64,000 bases of DNA from Aphodovivens sp036306585 (GTDB lineage: Bacteria > Actinomycetota > Coriobacteriia > Coriobacteriales > Eggerthellaceae). The stretch spans positions 1 to 64,000 of the forward strand of contig JAXJZF010000005.1 of assembly GCA_036306585.1 (NCBI GenBank). The letters run 5' to 3'. A program made the translations under genes and the position numbers. Every line of letters begins with the position of its first letter. Position 1 is the stretch's first letter. Below, piece after piece: positions 9,965 through 18,558 of this stretch. A model generated the notes under the pieces. The model saw only the letters and a program-made list of their open reading frames with translations. It did no database searches and was not told where the DNA came from.

Positions 9965-11959
9965 ATGGCAAAAACCACGGCCAACTACGGCAACGATAGC
10001 ATCCGTCAGCTGAAGGACGAGGAGCGGGTGCGCCTGCGCCCCGCCGTCATTTTCGGGTCCGACGGCCTGGACGGCTGCGAGCACGCCGTGTTCGAGATCC
10101 TGTCAAACTCGGTTGATGAGGCCCGCCAAGGATACGGCACCCTCATCACGCTTACCGCGTTCGCCGACGGCTCCATCCAGGTGGAGGACGCCGGCCGCGG
10201 CTGCCCGCTTGACTGGAATCCCACCGAGAAGCGTTTCAACTGGGAGCTCGTGTTCTGCGAGCTTTACGCCGGCGGCAAATACAACAACAACGCCGGCGGC
10301 GACTACGATTTCTCGCTGGGCACCAACGGCCTCGGCTCGTGTGCGACGCAGTACGCTTCCGAATACATGGACGTCACCGTGTGGCGTGACGGCAGCAAAT
10401 ATCAGCTGCATTTCAAAAAAGGCAAGGTGGTGGGTGCCAAGAAGAAGGCGCTCCAGGTGGAGCCCTTCGACGGCACCCGCACGGGCACGACCATCAGATG
10501 GCGCCCCGACCTGGAGGTGTTCACATCCATCGACATACCGCACGAGTGGTACCGCGAAACGATGCGCCGCCAAGCGGTCGTCAACGCCAACGTCACGTTC
10601 CGCCTGCGTATCGAGGGACCCGACGGGTTCACCGAAGAGGAGTTCTGCTATCCCAAGGGCATCGAGGACTACGTTTTGGAGAAGGTGGGCGCCGATTACC
10701 TGACCGAGCCCTTCTTCATCCAGGCCGACCGGCGCGGCCGCGACCGCGAGGACTTGCCCGACTACAACGTGAAGATCACGGCGTGCCTGTGCTTCTCCCG
10801 CACCTTCCAGATGCAGGAGTACTATCACAATTCGTCGTGGCTGGAAAACGGCGGTTCGCCGGAGAAGGCCGCGCGCAGCGCCCTGACCAGCGCTATCGAC
10901 GCATACATCAAGACGCAGGGCAAATACGGCAAAAACGAGAGCGCCATCAAGTGGCAGGACGTGCAGGATTGCCTGGTGCTTGTGACCAACTGCTTCTCGA
11001 CGCAGACCTCGTACGAGAACCAAACGAAGAAGGCCATCAACAACCGCTTCATCCAGCAGGCGATGACGGCGTTCTTCAAAGAGCAGTTGGGCACCTACCT
11101 CATCGAGAACAAGGCGGCTGCAGACAAGATCGTCGAGCAGGTGCTCATCAACAAGCGCTCGCGCGAAAACGCCGAGAAAACGCGTCAGAGCATCAAGACC
11201 AACCTGCAGCAGAAGACCGACATGGCCAATCGCGTGCAGAAGTTCATCGACTGCCGCTCGAAGGATAAATCGCGCCGCGAGATCTACATCGTGGAGGGCG
11301 ACTCGGCGGCGGGCGCCATCCGCACGTCGCGCGACGCCGAATTCCAAGGCGTGATGCCGGTGCGCGGCAAGATTCTCAACTGCTTGAAGGAGGATTACGC
11401 GCGCATCTTCAAATCCGACATCATCATGGACCTGCTGCGCGTGCTCGGCTGCGGCGTGGAGGTGAACGACCGTCGCATGAAGAATCTCGGCACGTTTGAT
11501 CTGGACAACCTGAACTGGAGCAAGGTCATCATCTGCACTGATGCCGACGTGGACGGCTACCACATCCGCACGCTGATCCTGACGATGCTCTACCGGCTGG
11601 TGCCCACGCTCATCTACGAGGGCTACGTCTACATCGCCGAATCACCGCTGTACGAGATCAACTGCAAGGAGAAAACGTACTTCGCCTACACCGAGCTCGA
11701 GAAGAACAACATCTTGAAGGAGATCGATGGGCAGAAATGCACCATCAACCGCTCGAAAGGCTTGGGCGAGAACGACCCCGACATGATGTGGCTCACCACC
11801 ATGAATCCCGAAACGCGCCGCCTGATCAAGGTCGATCCCGAGGACGTTTCCAAGATGGAGGCGATGTTCAACCTGCTGCTGGGCAACGACGACGAGGGCC
11901 GCAAGCGCCACATCGCCGAGCACGGCAGGGAATACCTCGACCAGCTGGACCTGCAGTAG
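9965..11959 (+). CDS. Type II topoisomerase subunit B (ParE/GyrB-like)
   Basis: A 664-residue GHKL ATPase subunit. EILSNSVDEARQGYG carries the Mg/ATP-binding Asn and Asp. GLGSCATQYASEY is the ATP lid region. The TOPRIM domain shows EGDSAAGA and TDADVDGYHIRTL. EGDSAAGA differs from the usual EGDSAGGS of gyrase, which supports a second, divergent enzyme rather than gyrase itself. The start at 9965 gives the conserved N-terminus; the ribosome site is weak (GAAAGAGCGAGC). The A subunit follows 90 bases later. The pair may act as topoisomerase IV for chromosome decatenation. Confidence 0.87.
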   Translation: MAKTTANYGNDSIRQLKDEERVRLRPAVIFGSDGLDGCEHAVFEILSNSVDEARQGYGTLITLTAFADGSIQVEDAGRGCPLDWNPTEKRFNWELVFCELYAGGKYNNNAGGDYDFSLGTNGLGSCATQYASEYMDVTVWRDGSKYQLHFKKGKVVGAKKKALQVEPFDGTRTGTTIRWRPDLEVFTSIDIPHEWYRETMRRQAVVNANVTFRLRIEGPDGFTEEEFCYPKGIEDYVLEKVGADYLTEPFFIQADRRGRDREDLPDYNVKITACLCFSRTFQMQEYYHNSSWLENGGSPEKAARSALTSAIDAYIKTQGKYGKNESAIKWQDVQDCLVLVTNCFSTQTSYENQTKKAINNRFIQQAMTAFFKEQLGTYLIENKAAADKIVEQVLINKRSRENAEKTRQSIKTNLQQKTDMANRVQKFIDCRSKDKSRREIYIVEGDSAAGAIRTSRDAEFQGVMPVRGKILNCLKEDYARIFKSDIIMDLLRVLGCGVEVNDRRMKNLGTFDLDNLNWSKVIICTDADVDGYHIRTLILTMLYRLVPTLIYEGYVYIAESPLYEINCKEKTYFAYTELEKNNILKEIDGQKCTINRSKGLGENDPDMMWLTTMNPETRRLIKVDPEDVSKMEAMFNLLLGNDDEGRKRHIAEHGREYLDQLDLQ

Positions 11960-12049
11960 CGCTTTCCAGCAAGCGACAAGCGCCCCGCGCAGAATCCGAA
12001 TCCGCCGGGGTTCGGAAGGCAAGCCCCTCAAACGTATCAAGGACGAATC

Positions 12050-14296
12050 GTGGCCAAGAAAAAGAAAACCGAACCGAAGAAAAAGCACGTGGACAACCCC
12101 AACGTCATCGGCCTGCATTCCGAGGTCGTGGAGCAACCCATCACCGAAACGCTCGAGTCGAACTACATGCCGTATGCGATGAGCACCAACGTGTCGCGCG
12201 CGTTTCCGGAAATCGACGGGTTCAAGCCGTCACATCGCAAGCTGCTCTACACCATGTACAAGATGGGCCTGCTCAACGGAGCGCGCCAGAAGAGCGCGAA
12301 CATCGTCGGCCAGACGATGAAGCTCAACCCGCACGGCGATAGCGCGATCTACGAGACCATGGTGCGCTTGGCAACGGGCAACGAGGCTCTGCTCATGCCG
12401 TTCGTGGAATCGAAGGGCAACTTCGGCAAGTACTACTCCGGCGATCTGAGCTACGCGGCTTCGCGCTACACCGAGGCGAAGCTCGCGCCGATCTGCGCCG
12501 AGATCTTCAAAGACATCGACAAGGACCCGGTCGATTTCGTGGACAGCTACGACGGCACCATGAAGGAGCCGCGCCTTCTGCCCACCACGTTCCCCAACAT
12601 CCTCGTGTCGGCGAACAAGGGCATCGGCGTGGCCATGGCGTCGGACATCTGCGGCTTCAATCTCAACGAGGTGTGCGACGCCGCGATGCATTTCATCGAC
12701 GATCCCGATTGCGATCTGCACCAATACATGCCCGCGCCCGATTTCTCCACGGGCGGCGAGATCATCTACCGCCGCGAGGAGATGGAGCGCATCTACGAAA
12801 CGGGCATCGGCAGTTTCCAAGTCCGCTCGCGCTGGCGCTACCTGCCCGACGAGCGCATCATCGAGGTGTACGAGATCCCCTACACCACGAAAACCGACAT
12901 CATCATCGATCGCATCGTGAAGCTTTCCAAGGAAGGCAAGGTGCGCGAGATCGCCGACATCCGCGACGAAACCGACCTTTCCGGTCTGCGCATCGCCATC
13001 GACGTGAAACGGGGCGTCGACCCTGAGCAGCTCATGGCGAAGCTGTTCCGCCTCACCACGCTGCAGGATTCGTTCCCGTGCAACTTCAACGTGCTTGTGG
13101 ACGGCTACCCGCGCGTGATGGGCGTGCGCCAGATCCTGCACGAATGGGTCGACTGGCGCGTGGGGTCGACACGCCGCCGCATCAAGTTCGATCTGTCAAA
13201 GAAGAGCGACAGGCTGCACCTTCTGCGCGGTCTCGAGGCGATCCTGCTCGACATCGACAAGGCCATCGAAATCATCCGCAACACCAAGCTGGAGGTCGAG
13301 GTCGTGCCCAATCTCATGAAGGGCTTCGACATCGACGAGGTGCAGGCTGAGTTTGTCGCGGAGATCAAACTGCGCAACATCAACGAGGAATACATCCTGA
13401 ACCGCACGAAAGACATCGCCAAGCTCGAGTCCGACATCGCCGAGCTCAACGACGCCCTGGGCAGCGAGAAGAAGATCAAAAAGGTCATCCGCGACGAGCT
13501 TGCCGCCGTGAACAAGAAGTACGTCACGCCGCGTAAAACCGGTCTGGTATCGCCGAGCGAGATCGTGGAGGTGAACCTCGAGCCCGAGGTGGAGGAGTAC
13601 CCCGTGACCATCATGGTGTCGCGCGAGGGCTACCTGAAGAAGCTGACCGACCGCGTGCTGCGCGCGGCGACGTCGCTGAAGTACAAGGACGGCGACGAGC
13701 CGTTCATCGAGTTCGCATCCTCGAACACGCATGAGCTGCTCGTGTTCACGAACCAATGCCAGGTGTACAAATGCAAGGTGGCCTCGTTCAAAGACACCAA
13801 GTCTGCGCAGCTGGGGTCGTATTTGGCCACCGACTTGGACATGGCCCCCGACGAGCACGTGATCTGGGTCATCGATCCGGAAGATTACAAGGCCGACGTG
13901 CTGTTCGTGTTCGAGAGCGGGCGTGTCGCGCGCGTGGCGCTGTCGGGCTACGCCACGAAAACCAACCGCAAGAAGCTGAAGAATGCGATCTACGGCGGCA
14001 GCAAGCTTCTGTTCGCCACGGTGCTCAAAGAGGAGCGCGACGTGGCGCTCGTGTCCACCGACCAGCGTTTGATGAACTTCAACACGGCGCTTCTGAAGAC
14101 GAAAACGACCAACAACACCCAGGGCGTGCAGGCGTTCACCTCCAAGAGCGGCCGTGCGGTCGCCATGGTCGGCACGGTGGACGAATTCATCGGGGGCGAG
14201 GCGAAGGCCGAGCAGTTCCGCGCGAGCAAGCTGCCGTCGTCGGGCGCTCCTTTGAGGGAAGGCAGCATGAAGAACCTGTTCGACCTTATGGAGTAG
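12050..14296 (+). CDS. Type II topoisomerase subunit A (ParC/GyrA-like)
   Basis: A 748-residue partner of the preceding ATPase. The catalytic tyrosine lies in AASRYTEAKLAP, the breakage-reunion domain begins with ETLESNYMPYAMSTNVSRAFP, and HGDSAIYETMVRLA matches the quinolone-pocket region. The C-terminal part from about residue 500 has degenerate beta-pinwheel blades (for example VALVSTDQRLMNF). I see no clear GyrA-box (QxRxGKG), which favours decatenation over supercoiling, though this is inferred. The GTG start has AAGGACGA five to eight bases upstream, and the N-terminus is lysine-rich (KKKKTEPKKK). Confidence 0.87.
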   Translation: MAKKKKTEPKKKHVDNPNVIGLHSEVVEQPITETLESNYMPYAMSTNVSRAFPEIDGFKPSHRKLLYTMYKMGLLNGARQKSANIVGQTMKLNPHGDSAIYETMVRLATGNEALLMPFVESKGNFGKYYSGDLSYAASRYTEAKLAPICAEIFKDIDKDPVDFVDSYDGTMKEPRLLPTTFPNILVSANKGIGVAMASDICGFNLNEVCDAAMHFIDDPDCDLHQYMPAPDFSTGGEIIYRREEMERIYETGIGSFQVRSRWRYLPDERIIEVYEIPYTTKTDIIIDRIVKLSKEGKVREIADIRDETDLSGLRIAIDVKRGVDPEQLMAKLFRLTTLQDSFPCNFNVLVDGYPRVMGVRQILHEWVDWRVGSTRRRIKFDLSKKSDRLHLLRGLEAILLDIDKAIEIIRNTKLEVEVVPNLMKGFDIDEVQAEFVAEIKLRNINEEYILNRTKDIAKLESDIAELNDALGSEKKIKKVIRDELAAVNKKYVTPRKTGLVSPSEIVEVNLEPEVEEYPVTIMVSREGYLKKLTDRVLRAATSLKYKDGDEPFIEFASSNTHELLVFTNQCQVYKCKVASFKDTKSAQLGSYLATDLDMAPDEHVIWVIDPEDYKADVLFVFESGRVARVALSGYATKTNRKKLKNAIYGGSKLLFATVLKEERDVALVSTDQRLMNFNTALLKTKTTNNTQGVQAFTSKSGRAVAMVGTVDEFIGGEAKAEQFRASKLPSSGAPLREGSMKNLFDLME

Positions 14297-14404
14297 CCCT
14301 GGGCCGGGTTTCGCGTCCAGCTCCGGTGCTTGCGCCGTCGCCCGCGGCCCTGCCGACACGTGCGCCCGCGTCGGGTTGTTTCCGAATCGTGCCCTGATTG
14401 TTCG

Positions 14405-14433
14405 TTGAAGCAAGCTGCTGGCAACCCTATACT
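14405..14433 (+). promoter_or_regulatory. Promoter of the ABC ATPase/permease operon
   Basis: TTGAAG (14405-14410) and TATACT (14428-14433) are separated by exactly 17 bases. The pair lies about 80 bases before the ATG at 14512. It is one of the best sigma70-type promoters in the window. Confidence 0.6.
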
Positions 14434-14511
14434 CGTACTATCGGGAAAACCGCCAGCGGCGCGAAGCCGCCGTCCGGCGGTTCGCACGCTCAAGACGGGG
14501 AAGGGGTCGGC

Positions 14512-15213
14512 ATGGCCTACGTTTCCTTTGAAGATGTGGTCAGGCAGTACGGTGAAGGCGAGGCCACAGTGTACGCGCTGGGTGGAGCCACGTTCCAGGT
14601 GGAGCGCGGCGAGCTGGCGGTGATCCTGGGCGCCTCGGGCGCCGGCAAGACCACGGCGCTCAACATCCTTGGCGGCATGGACTCGCCCACGTCGGGCAAG
14701 GTGCTTGTGGCGGGGCGCGATATCGCCACGCTTTCCGGCGACGACCTGGTGGAATACCGCCGCGCCGACATTGGGTTCGTGTTTCAGTTCTACAACCTGG
14801 TGCCCAACCTCACGGCACTGGAGAACGTGGAGCTGGCCAGTCAGATCTGTCCCGATTCGCTTGACCCGGCGGAAACGCTGCGGCAGGTGGGGCTGGGGCA
14901 CCGTCTGGACAACTTCCCCGGCCAGCTTTCCGGCGGCGAGCAGCAGCGCGTGTCCATCGCGCGCGCGTTGGCGAAAAACCCCAAGCTGCTGCTGTGCGAC
15001 GAGCCTACCGGCGCTCTGGACTACAACACGGGCAAGCAGATCCTGCAGTTGCTGCAGGACACGTGCCGCACGGGCGGCATGACCGTCATCATCGTCACGC
15101 ACAACGCGGCGCTGGCCGATATGGCCGACCGCGTGATCCGCTTCAAGAGCGGCAAGGTAATCGACCAGGTGAGAAACTCCGACCCCACGCCCATCGAGCA
15201 AATCGAGTGGTAG
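14512..15213 (+). CDS. ABC transporter ATP-binding protein (MacB/LolD-like)
   Basis: A 233-residue ATPase with Walker A GASGAGKTT, Q-loop region GFVFQFYNLVPNLTALENVE, signature LSGGEQQRVSIARAL, Walker B LLLCDEP and switch histidine in IVTHN. The FQFYNLVPNLTALENV pattern is typical of ATPases that drive FtsX-type permeases. The ATG at 14512 is chosen for its GGGGAAGGGG ribosome site; frames upstream overlap the promoter. The permease starts four bases after the stop, so the two form one transporter. Confidence 0.9.
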   Translation: MAYVSFEDVVRQYGEGEATVYALGGATFQVERGELAVILGASGAGKTTALNILGGMDSPTSGKVLVAGRDIATLSGDDLVEYRRADIGFVFQFYNLVPNLTALENVELASQICPDSLDPAETLRQVGLGHRLDNFPGQLSGGEQQRVSIARALAKNPKLLLCDEPTGALDYNTGKQILQLLQDTCRTGGMTVIIVTHNAALADMADRVIRFKSGKVIDQVRNSDPTPIEQIEW

Positions 15214-15216
15214 CGC

Positions 15217-18200
15217 ATGCATTCCGCCTTCCGGAAAGACATCCTGCGGACCATCCGCGGCAACTTGAAGCGGTTCGTCGCCATCGCGGTGATCACCGTG
15301 CTGGGGACCGCGATGTTCTCGGGCCTGAAGGCGGGTTGCGACGACCTGCGCGCGGCTGCCGACGGCTTCTACGACAGCCAGCGGCTCTTCGACGTGCGCG
15401 TGCTTTCCACATTGGGCGTCACCCAGGAAGACGTCGATGCGCTATCGCGGGTGGAAGGCGTGGAAGCGGTCGAGGGCGGCTACGCGGAAACAGCGCACGT
15501 GACGGTGGCCGGCGAGCGCGCCACCGTGGACGTGAAAGCGCTTTCGGGTTCGGGCATGAACGAGCCGTACCTGGTTGACGGCCGCCTGCCCCAGGCTGCG
15601 GGCGAGGTGGCGGTGACCCGGGGTTACCTGGCCGATTCCGGCAAAGCCATCGGCGACACGCTTGAGCTCGACCCGGTGGAAGACGAAACCTCCCAGGTGT
15701 TCGAGCGGCGCAGCTACACCATCGTGGGTTCGGTGATCGACCCCATGGAAGTGAACAACGCCGAGGGCAGCATGGGCTTCCGCGCGGCGTCATCTTCCGA
15801 TTACGCCTTCTTCACGACCGACGCCGACGTGACGGCCGACACGTTCACGGTGGCTTATGTGCGCCTGTCGGGCGCGGCCGACGTGCTGTGCTATAGCGGC
15901 GACTACGACAGCATCGTGCGCGCTGCTGCCGACCGCATCGACGCGCTGTCCGACGAGCGCGCCCAGATCCGCACCGACGAGGTGGTGGGCGACGCGCTTG
16001 CCCAGGTGGAAGACGGGGAGGCTGAGGTGCAGGAGGGCTTTGACGAAGCCGAGCGGGCCTTCGCCGACGGCCAGGCGGAAATCGATTCGGGCCGCCAGGA
16101 GCTTGCCGACGGCCAAGCCGAGCTGGATGCCGGCCGCCAGGAGCTTGCGGACGGCCAGGCCGAGATCGATGCGAACCGCCAGGCACTCGCCGACGGGCAG
16201 ACGCAGCTGGATGCCGGGCGCTCCGAGCTGGAGGCCCGGCGCGCGCAGGTGGAAGACGGCCTGGCCCAGCTTGAGGCAAACCGGGCGGCTATCGAGGACT
16301 ACCGTGTGCAGCTTCCTGCCCTCGAGCAGCAGCTCGAGGAGGGCGTGCAGGCGGCGCTCGACCAGGTGAACGCGCAGTTCGACCAGCAGCGCGCGCAGCT
16401 GGAGCAGTCCATGGCGGGCATGCCGCAGCAGGCGATCGACCAGGTGCTGGCGCAGCTGGAGCAAACGCGCGCCGACACCCTGGCAAGCACCGAGGAGGCC
16501 ATCCGCGGAAGCGAGCAGGCGCAGCAGCTGCAAATGCTGAAGGACGCCATCGCCGAATTCGATGCGAGCGATGCCGCGCTGCAGGACGCGCTTGCGCAGC
16601 TGGAGACGGGGCAGGCGCAGCTGGATGCGCAGCAGGCGCAGATAGACGACGGCTGGGAGCAGCTGGAGGCCGGCCAGGCGGAAATCGATGCCGGGCGGGC
16701 TGAGCTCGCATCGGGCCAGGCCGAGCTGGACGCCGGCGCTGCCGAGCTGGAAGACGGCCAGGCCGAGCTGGACCGGCAGCGTGCCGATTACGAGCAGCAG
16801 AAGGCCGATGCGCTGGCCGAGCTCGCCGACGCTCGCGCCCAGGTTGATGACATCGAGCCCGCCACCTGGTACATCCAGGACCGCAGCTCGCTTTCCGGCT
16901 ACAGCTCCATCGAAAGCGACGCCGACTCCATCGAGGCTTTGGGCACGGCGTTCCCCATCATCTTTCTGGTGGTGGCCATCCTAGTGAGCCTCACCGCCAT
17001 CACGCGCCTGGTGGAGGAGCAGCGCGGACTCATCGGCACCTACAAGTCGCTGGGGTTCGCGAAGCACCAGGTGTATGCGAAATATCTGATCTACGCGCTT
17101 TCCGCATGCATCGTGGGCGGCGTTGTCGGCAACGTGTTCGGCTTCGTGCTGCTGCCACTGTTCCTGTTCAGCGTGTTCGACGTGATGTACGTGCTGCCGG
17201 GCTATCCCATCCTATACAACCTGGCGAGCGGGGCGTTCGGCATCGCGCTGTTCGTGGTTGCCATCGGCGGATCGGCGTTCCTTTCCTGCCGCAGCGAGAT
17301 CCATCAAACCCCAGCCGAGCTTCTGCGCCCGAAGGCGCCCAAGTTCGGCTCGCGCATCTTCCTGGAGCGTGTCCCTTTCATCTGGCGGCGACTGTCGTTT
17401 TTGAACAAGGTGACGGCGCGCAACCTGTTCCGCTACAAGAAGCGCTTCTTCATGACGGTGGCGGGTATCATGGGCTGCACGGCGCTCATCGTATGCGCGT
17501 TCGTCATCAAGGATTCCGTTGCGCTGATGGCGCCCGAGCAGTACGAGCATATCGACCGGTACGACGTCGTGGCCGTGACCAGCGCAGACGATCTTGATCA
17601 GGTGGTGTCTGGCCTTTCCGCCGACGGCCGCGTGGCGGATCTCGAGCGCATCTACATCGATGCGGGCGAGGTGGGCAACGGCACCGATGCGGTGGACGTG
17701 CAGCTGTTCGTGGTGCCCGAGGGCGCGTCGCTCGAAGGCTACGTGACGCTCGCCGACGCGGCGGGCCAGACGTTGGAGCTGCCGGATGAGGGCATGCTCG
17801 TCACCGGCAACGCGTCGAGCGTGCTGGGTGTGGGGCAGGGCGGCTCTGCCGTGTTGCAGGACAGCTCGCTGGAGCAACGGGAGACTCCGGTGGCTGGCGT
17901 TTCGCAATCGTACCTGGGCAACTACGCGTACCTGTCGCAGGTTGCCTATGAACGCCTGTTCGGCCAGGGGAGCTTCCGGGAAAACGGCGTGCTGGTGCAC
18001 CTGCGCGACGGCGTGGACGGCCCGGCGTTCGCCCATGAGTTGTCCCAGGACCCCGCCTACCTGTCGGTGGTGAGCACCCAGGAGCTCGAAGACAGCTTCG
18101 CCAGTTCGGTGATGCTCATCAACACCGTGGTGGCGGTCATCTTGGCGATGGCCGCGGCGCTGGCGTTCGTGGTGCTGTTCACGCTTTCCACCACCAACAT

Positions 18201-18519
18201 CTCCGAGCGCGAGCGCGAGCTTGCCACCATCAAGGTGTTGGGGTTCCGCCGCGGGGAAGTGCACCATTACGTGAACAAGGAGACACTCATCCTCACCGCC
18301 ATCGGCATCGCGTTCGGCCTGGTGGCCGGGCCGCCGCTGGGGGGTGTGCTGCTGGGGTCGCTCAACATGCCCGGCATCGCCTTTCCCACGCACATCGAGT
18401 GGTACAGCATGGTGATCAGCGCCGCGCTGCCGTTCGCATTCGCGCTGATCGTGAACCTCATCACCAACCGCACGCTCGACCGCATCGACATGATCGGCGC
18501 CCTGAAGAGCGTGGAATAG
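15217..18519 (+). CDS. Very large FtsX-family ABC permease with repeat-rich extracytoplasmic coiled coil
   Basis: An 1100-residue permease. One helix near residues 17-38 is followed by an outside region. Residues about 265-340 and 450-530 consist of near-identical 11- to 13-residue units of the type ELADGQAELDAGRQ, separated by a Gln-rich helix (residues about 360-430); together they predict a long coiled coil. Then come two FtsX domains with roughly seven further helices (for example FLVVAILVSLTAITRLV and VVAVILAMAAALAFVVLF). FtsX/MacB-type systems do not move substrate through the membrane but transmit force to extracytoplasmic partners or pull lipids or peptides out. The DNA repeats could be prone to copy-number change. 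Partner and cargo are unknown. Confidence 0.87.
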   Translation: MHSAFRKDILRTIRGNLKRFVAIAVITVLGTAMFSGLKAGCDDLRAAADGFYDSQRLFDVRVLSTLGVTQEDVDALSRVEGVEAVEGGYAETAHVTVAGERATVDVKALSGSGMNEPYLVDGRLPQAAGEVAVTRGYLADSGKAIGDTLELDPVEDETSQVFERRSYTIVGSVIDPMEVNNAEGSMGFRAASSSDYAFFTTDADVTADTFTVAYVRLSGAADVLCYSGDYDSIVRAAADRIDALSDERAQIRTDEVVGDALAQVEDGEAEVQEGFDEAERAFADGQAEIDSGRQELADGQAELDAGRQELADGQAEIDANRQALADGQTQLDAGRSELEARRAQVEDGLAQLEANRAAIEDYRVQLPALEQQLEEGVQAALDQVNAQFDQQRAQLEQSMAGMPQQAIDQVLAQLEQTRADTLASTEEAIRGSEQAQQLQMLKDAIAEFDASDAALQDALAQLETGQAQLDAQQAQIDDGWEQLEAGQAEIDAGRAELASGQAELDAGAAELEDGQAELDRQRADYEQQKADALAELADARAQVDDIEPATWYIQDRSSLSGYSSIESDADSIEALGTAFPIIFLVVAILVSLTAITRLVEEQRGLIGTYKSLGFAKHQVYAKYLIYALSACIVGGVVGNVFGFVLLPLFLFSVFDVMYVLPGYPILYNLASGAFGIALFVVAIGGSAFLSCRSEIHQTPAELLRPKAPKFGSRIFLERVPFIWRRLSFLNKVTARNLFRYKKRFFMTVAGIMGCTALIVCAFVIKDSVALMAPEQYEHIDRYDVVAVTSADDLDQVVSGLSADGRVADLERIYIDAGEVGNGTDAVDVQLFVVPEGASLEGYVTLADAAGQTLELPDEGMLVTGNASSVLGVGQGGSAVLQDSSLEQRETPVAGVSQSYLGNYAYLSQVAYERLFGQGSFRENGVLVHLRDGVDGPAFAHELSQDPAYLSVVSTQELEDSFASSVMLINTVVAVILAMAAALAFVVLFTLSTTNISERERELATIKVLGFRRGEVHHYVNKETLILTAIGIAFGLVAGPPLGGVLLGSLNMPGIAFPTHIEWYSMVISAALPFAFALIVNLITNRTLDRIDMIGALKSVE

Positions 18520-18558
18520 GGCGCGGCGGCGCTGCAGCAGCCCGGAGGGGCGCGGTTC

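Noticed and set aside
16018..16830. CRISPR or satellite array in the permease gene
   Set aside because: The repeats are in frame, encode a coiled coil and have no unique spacers.
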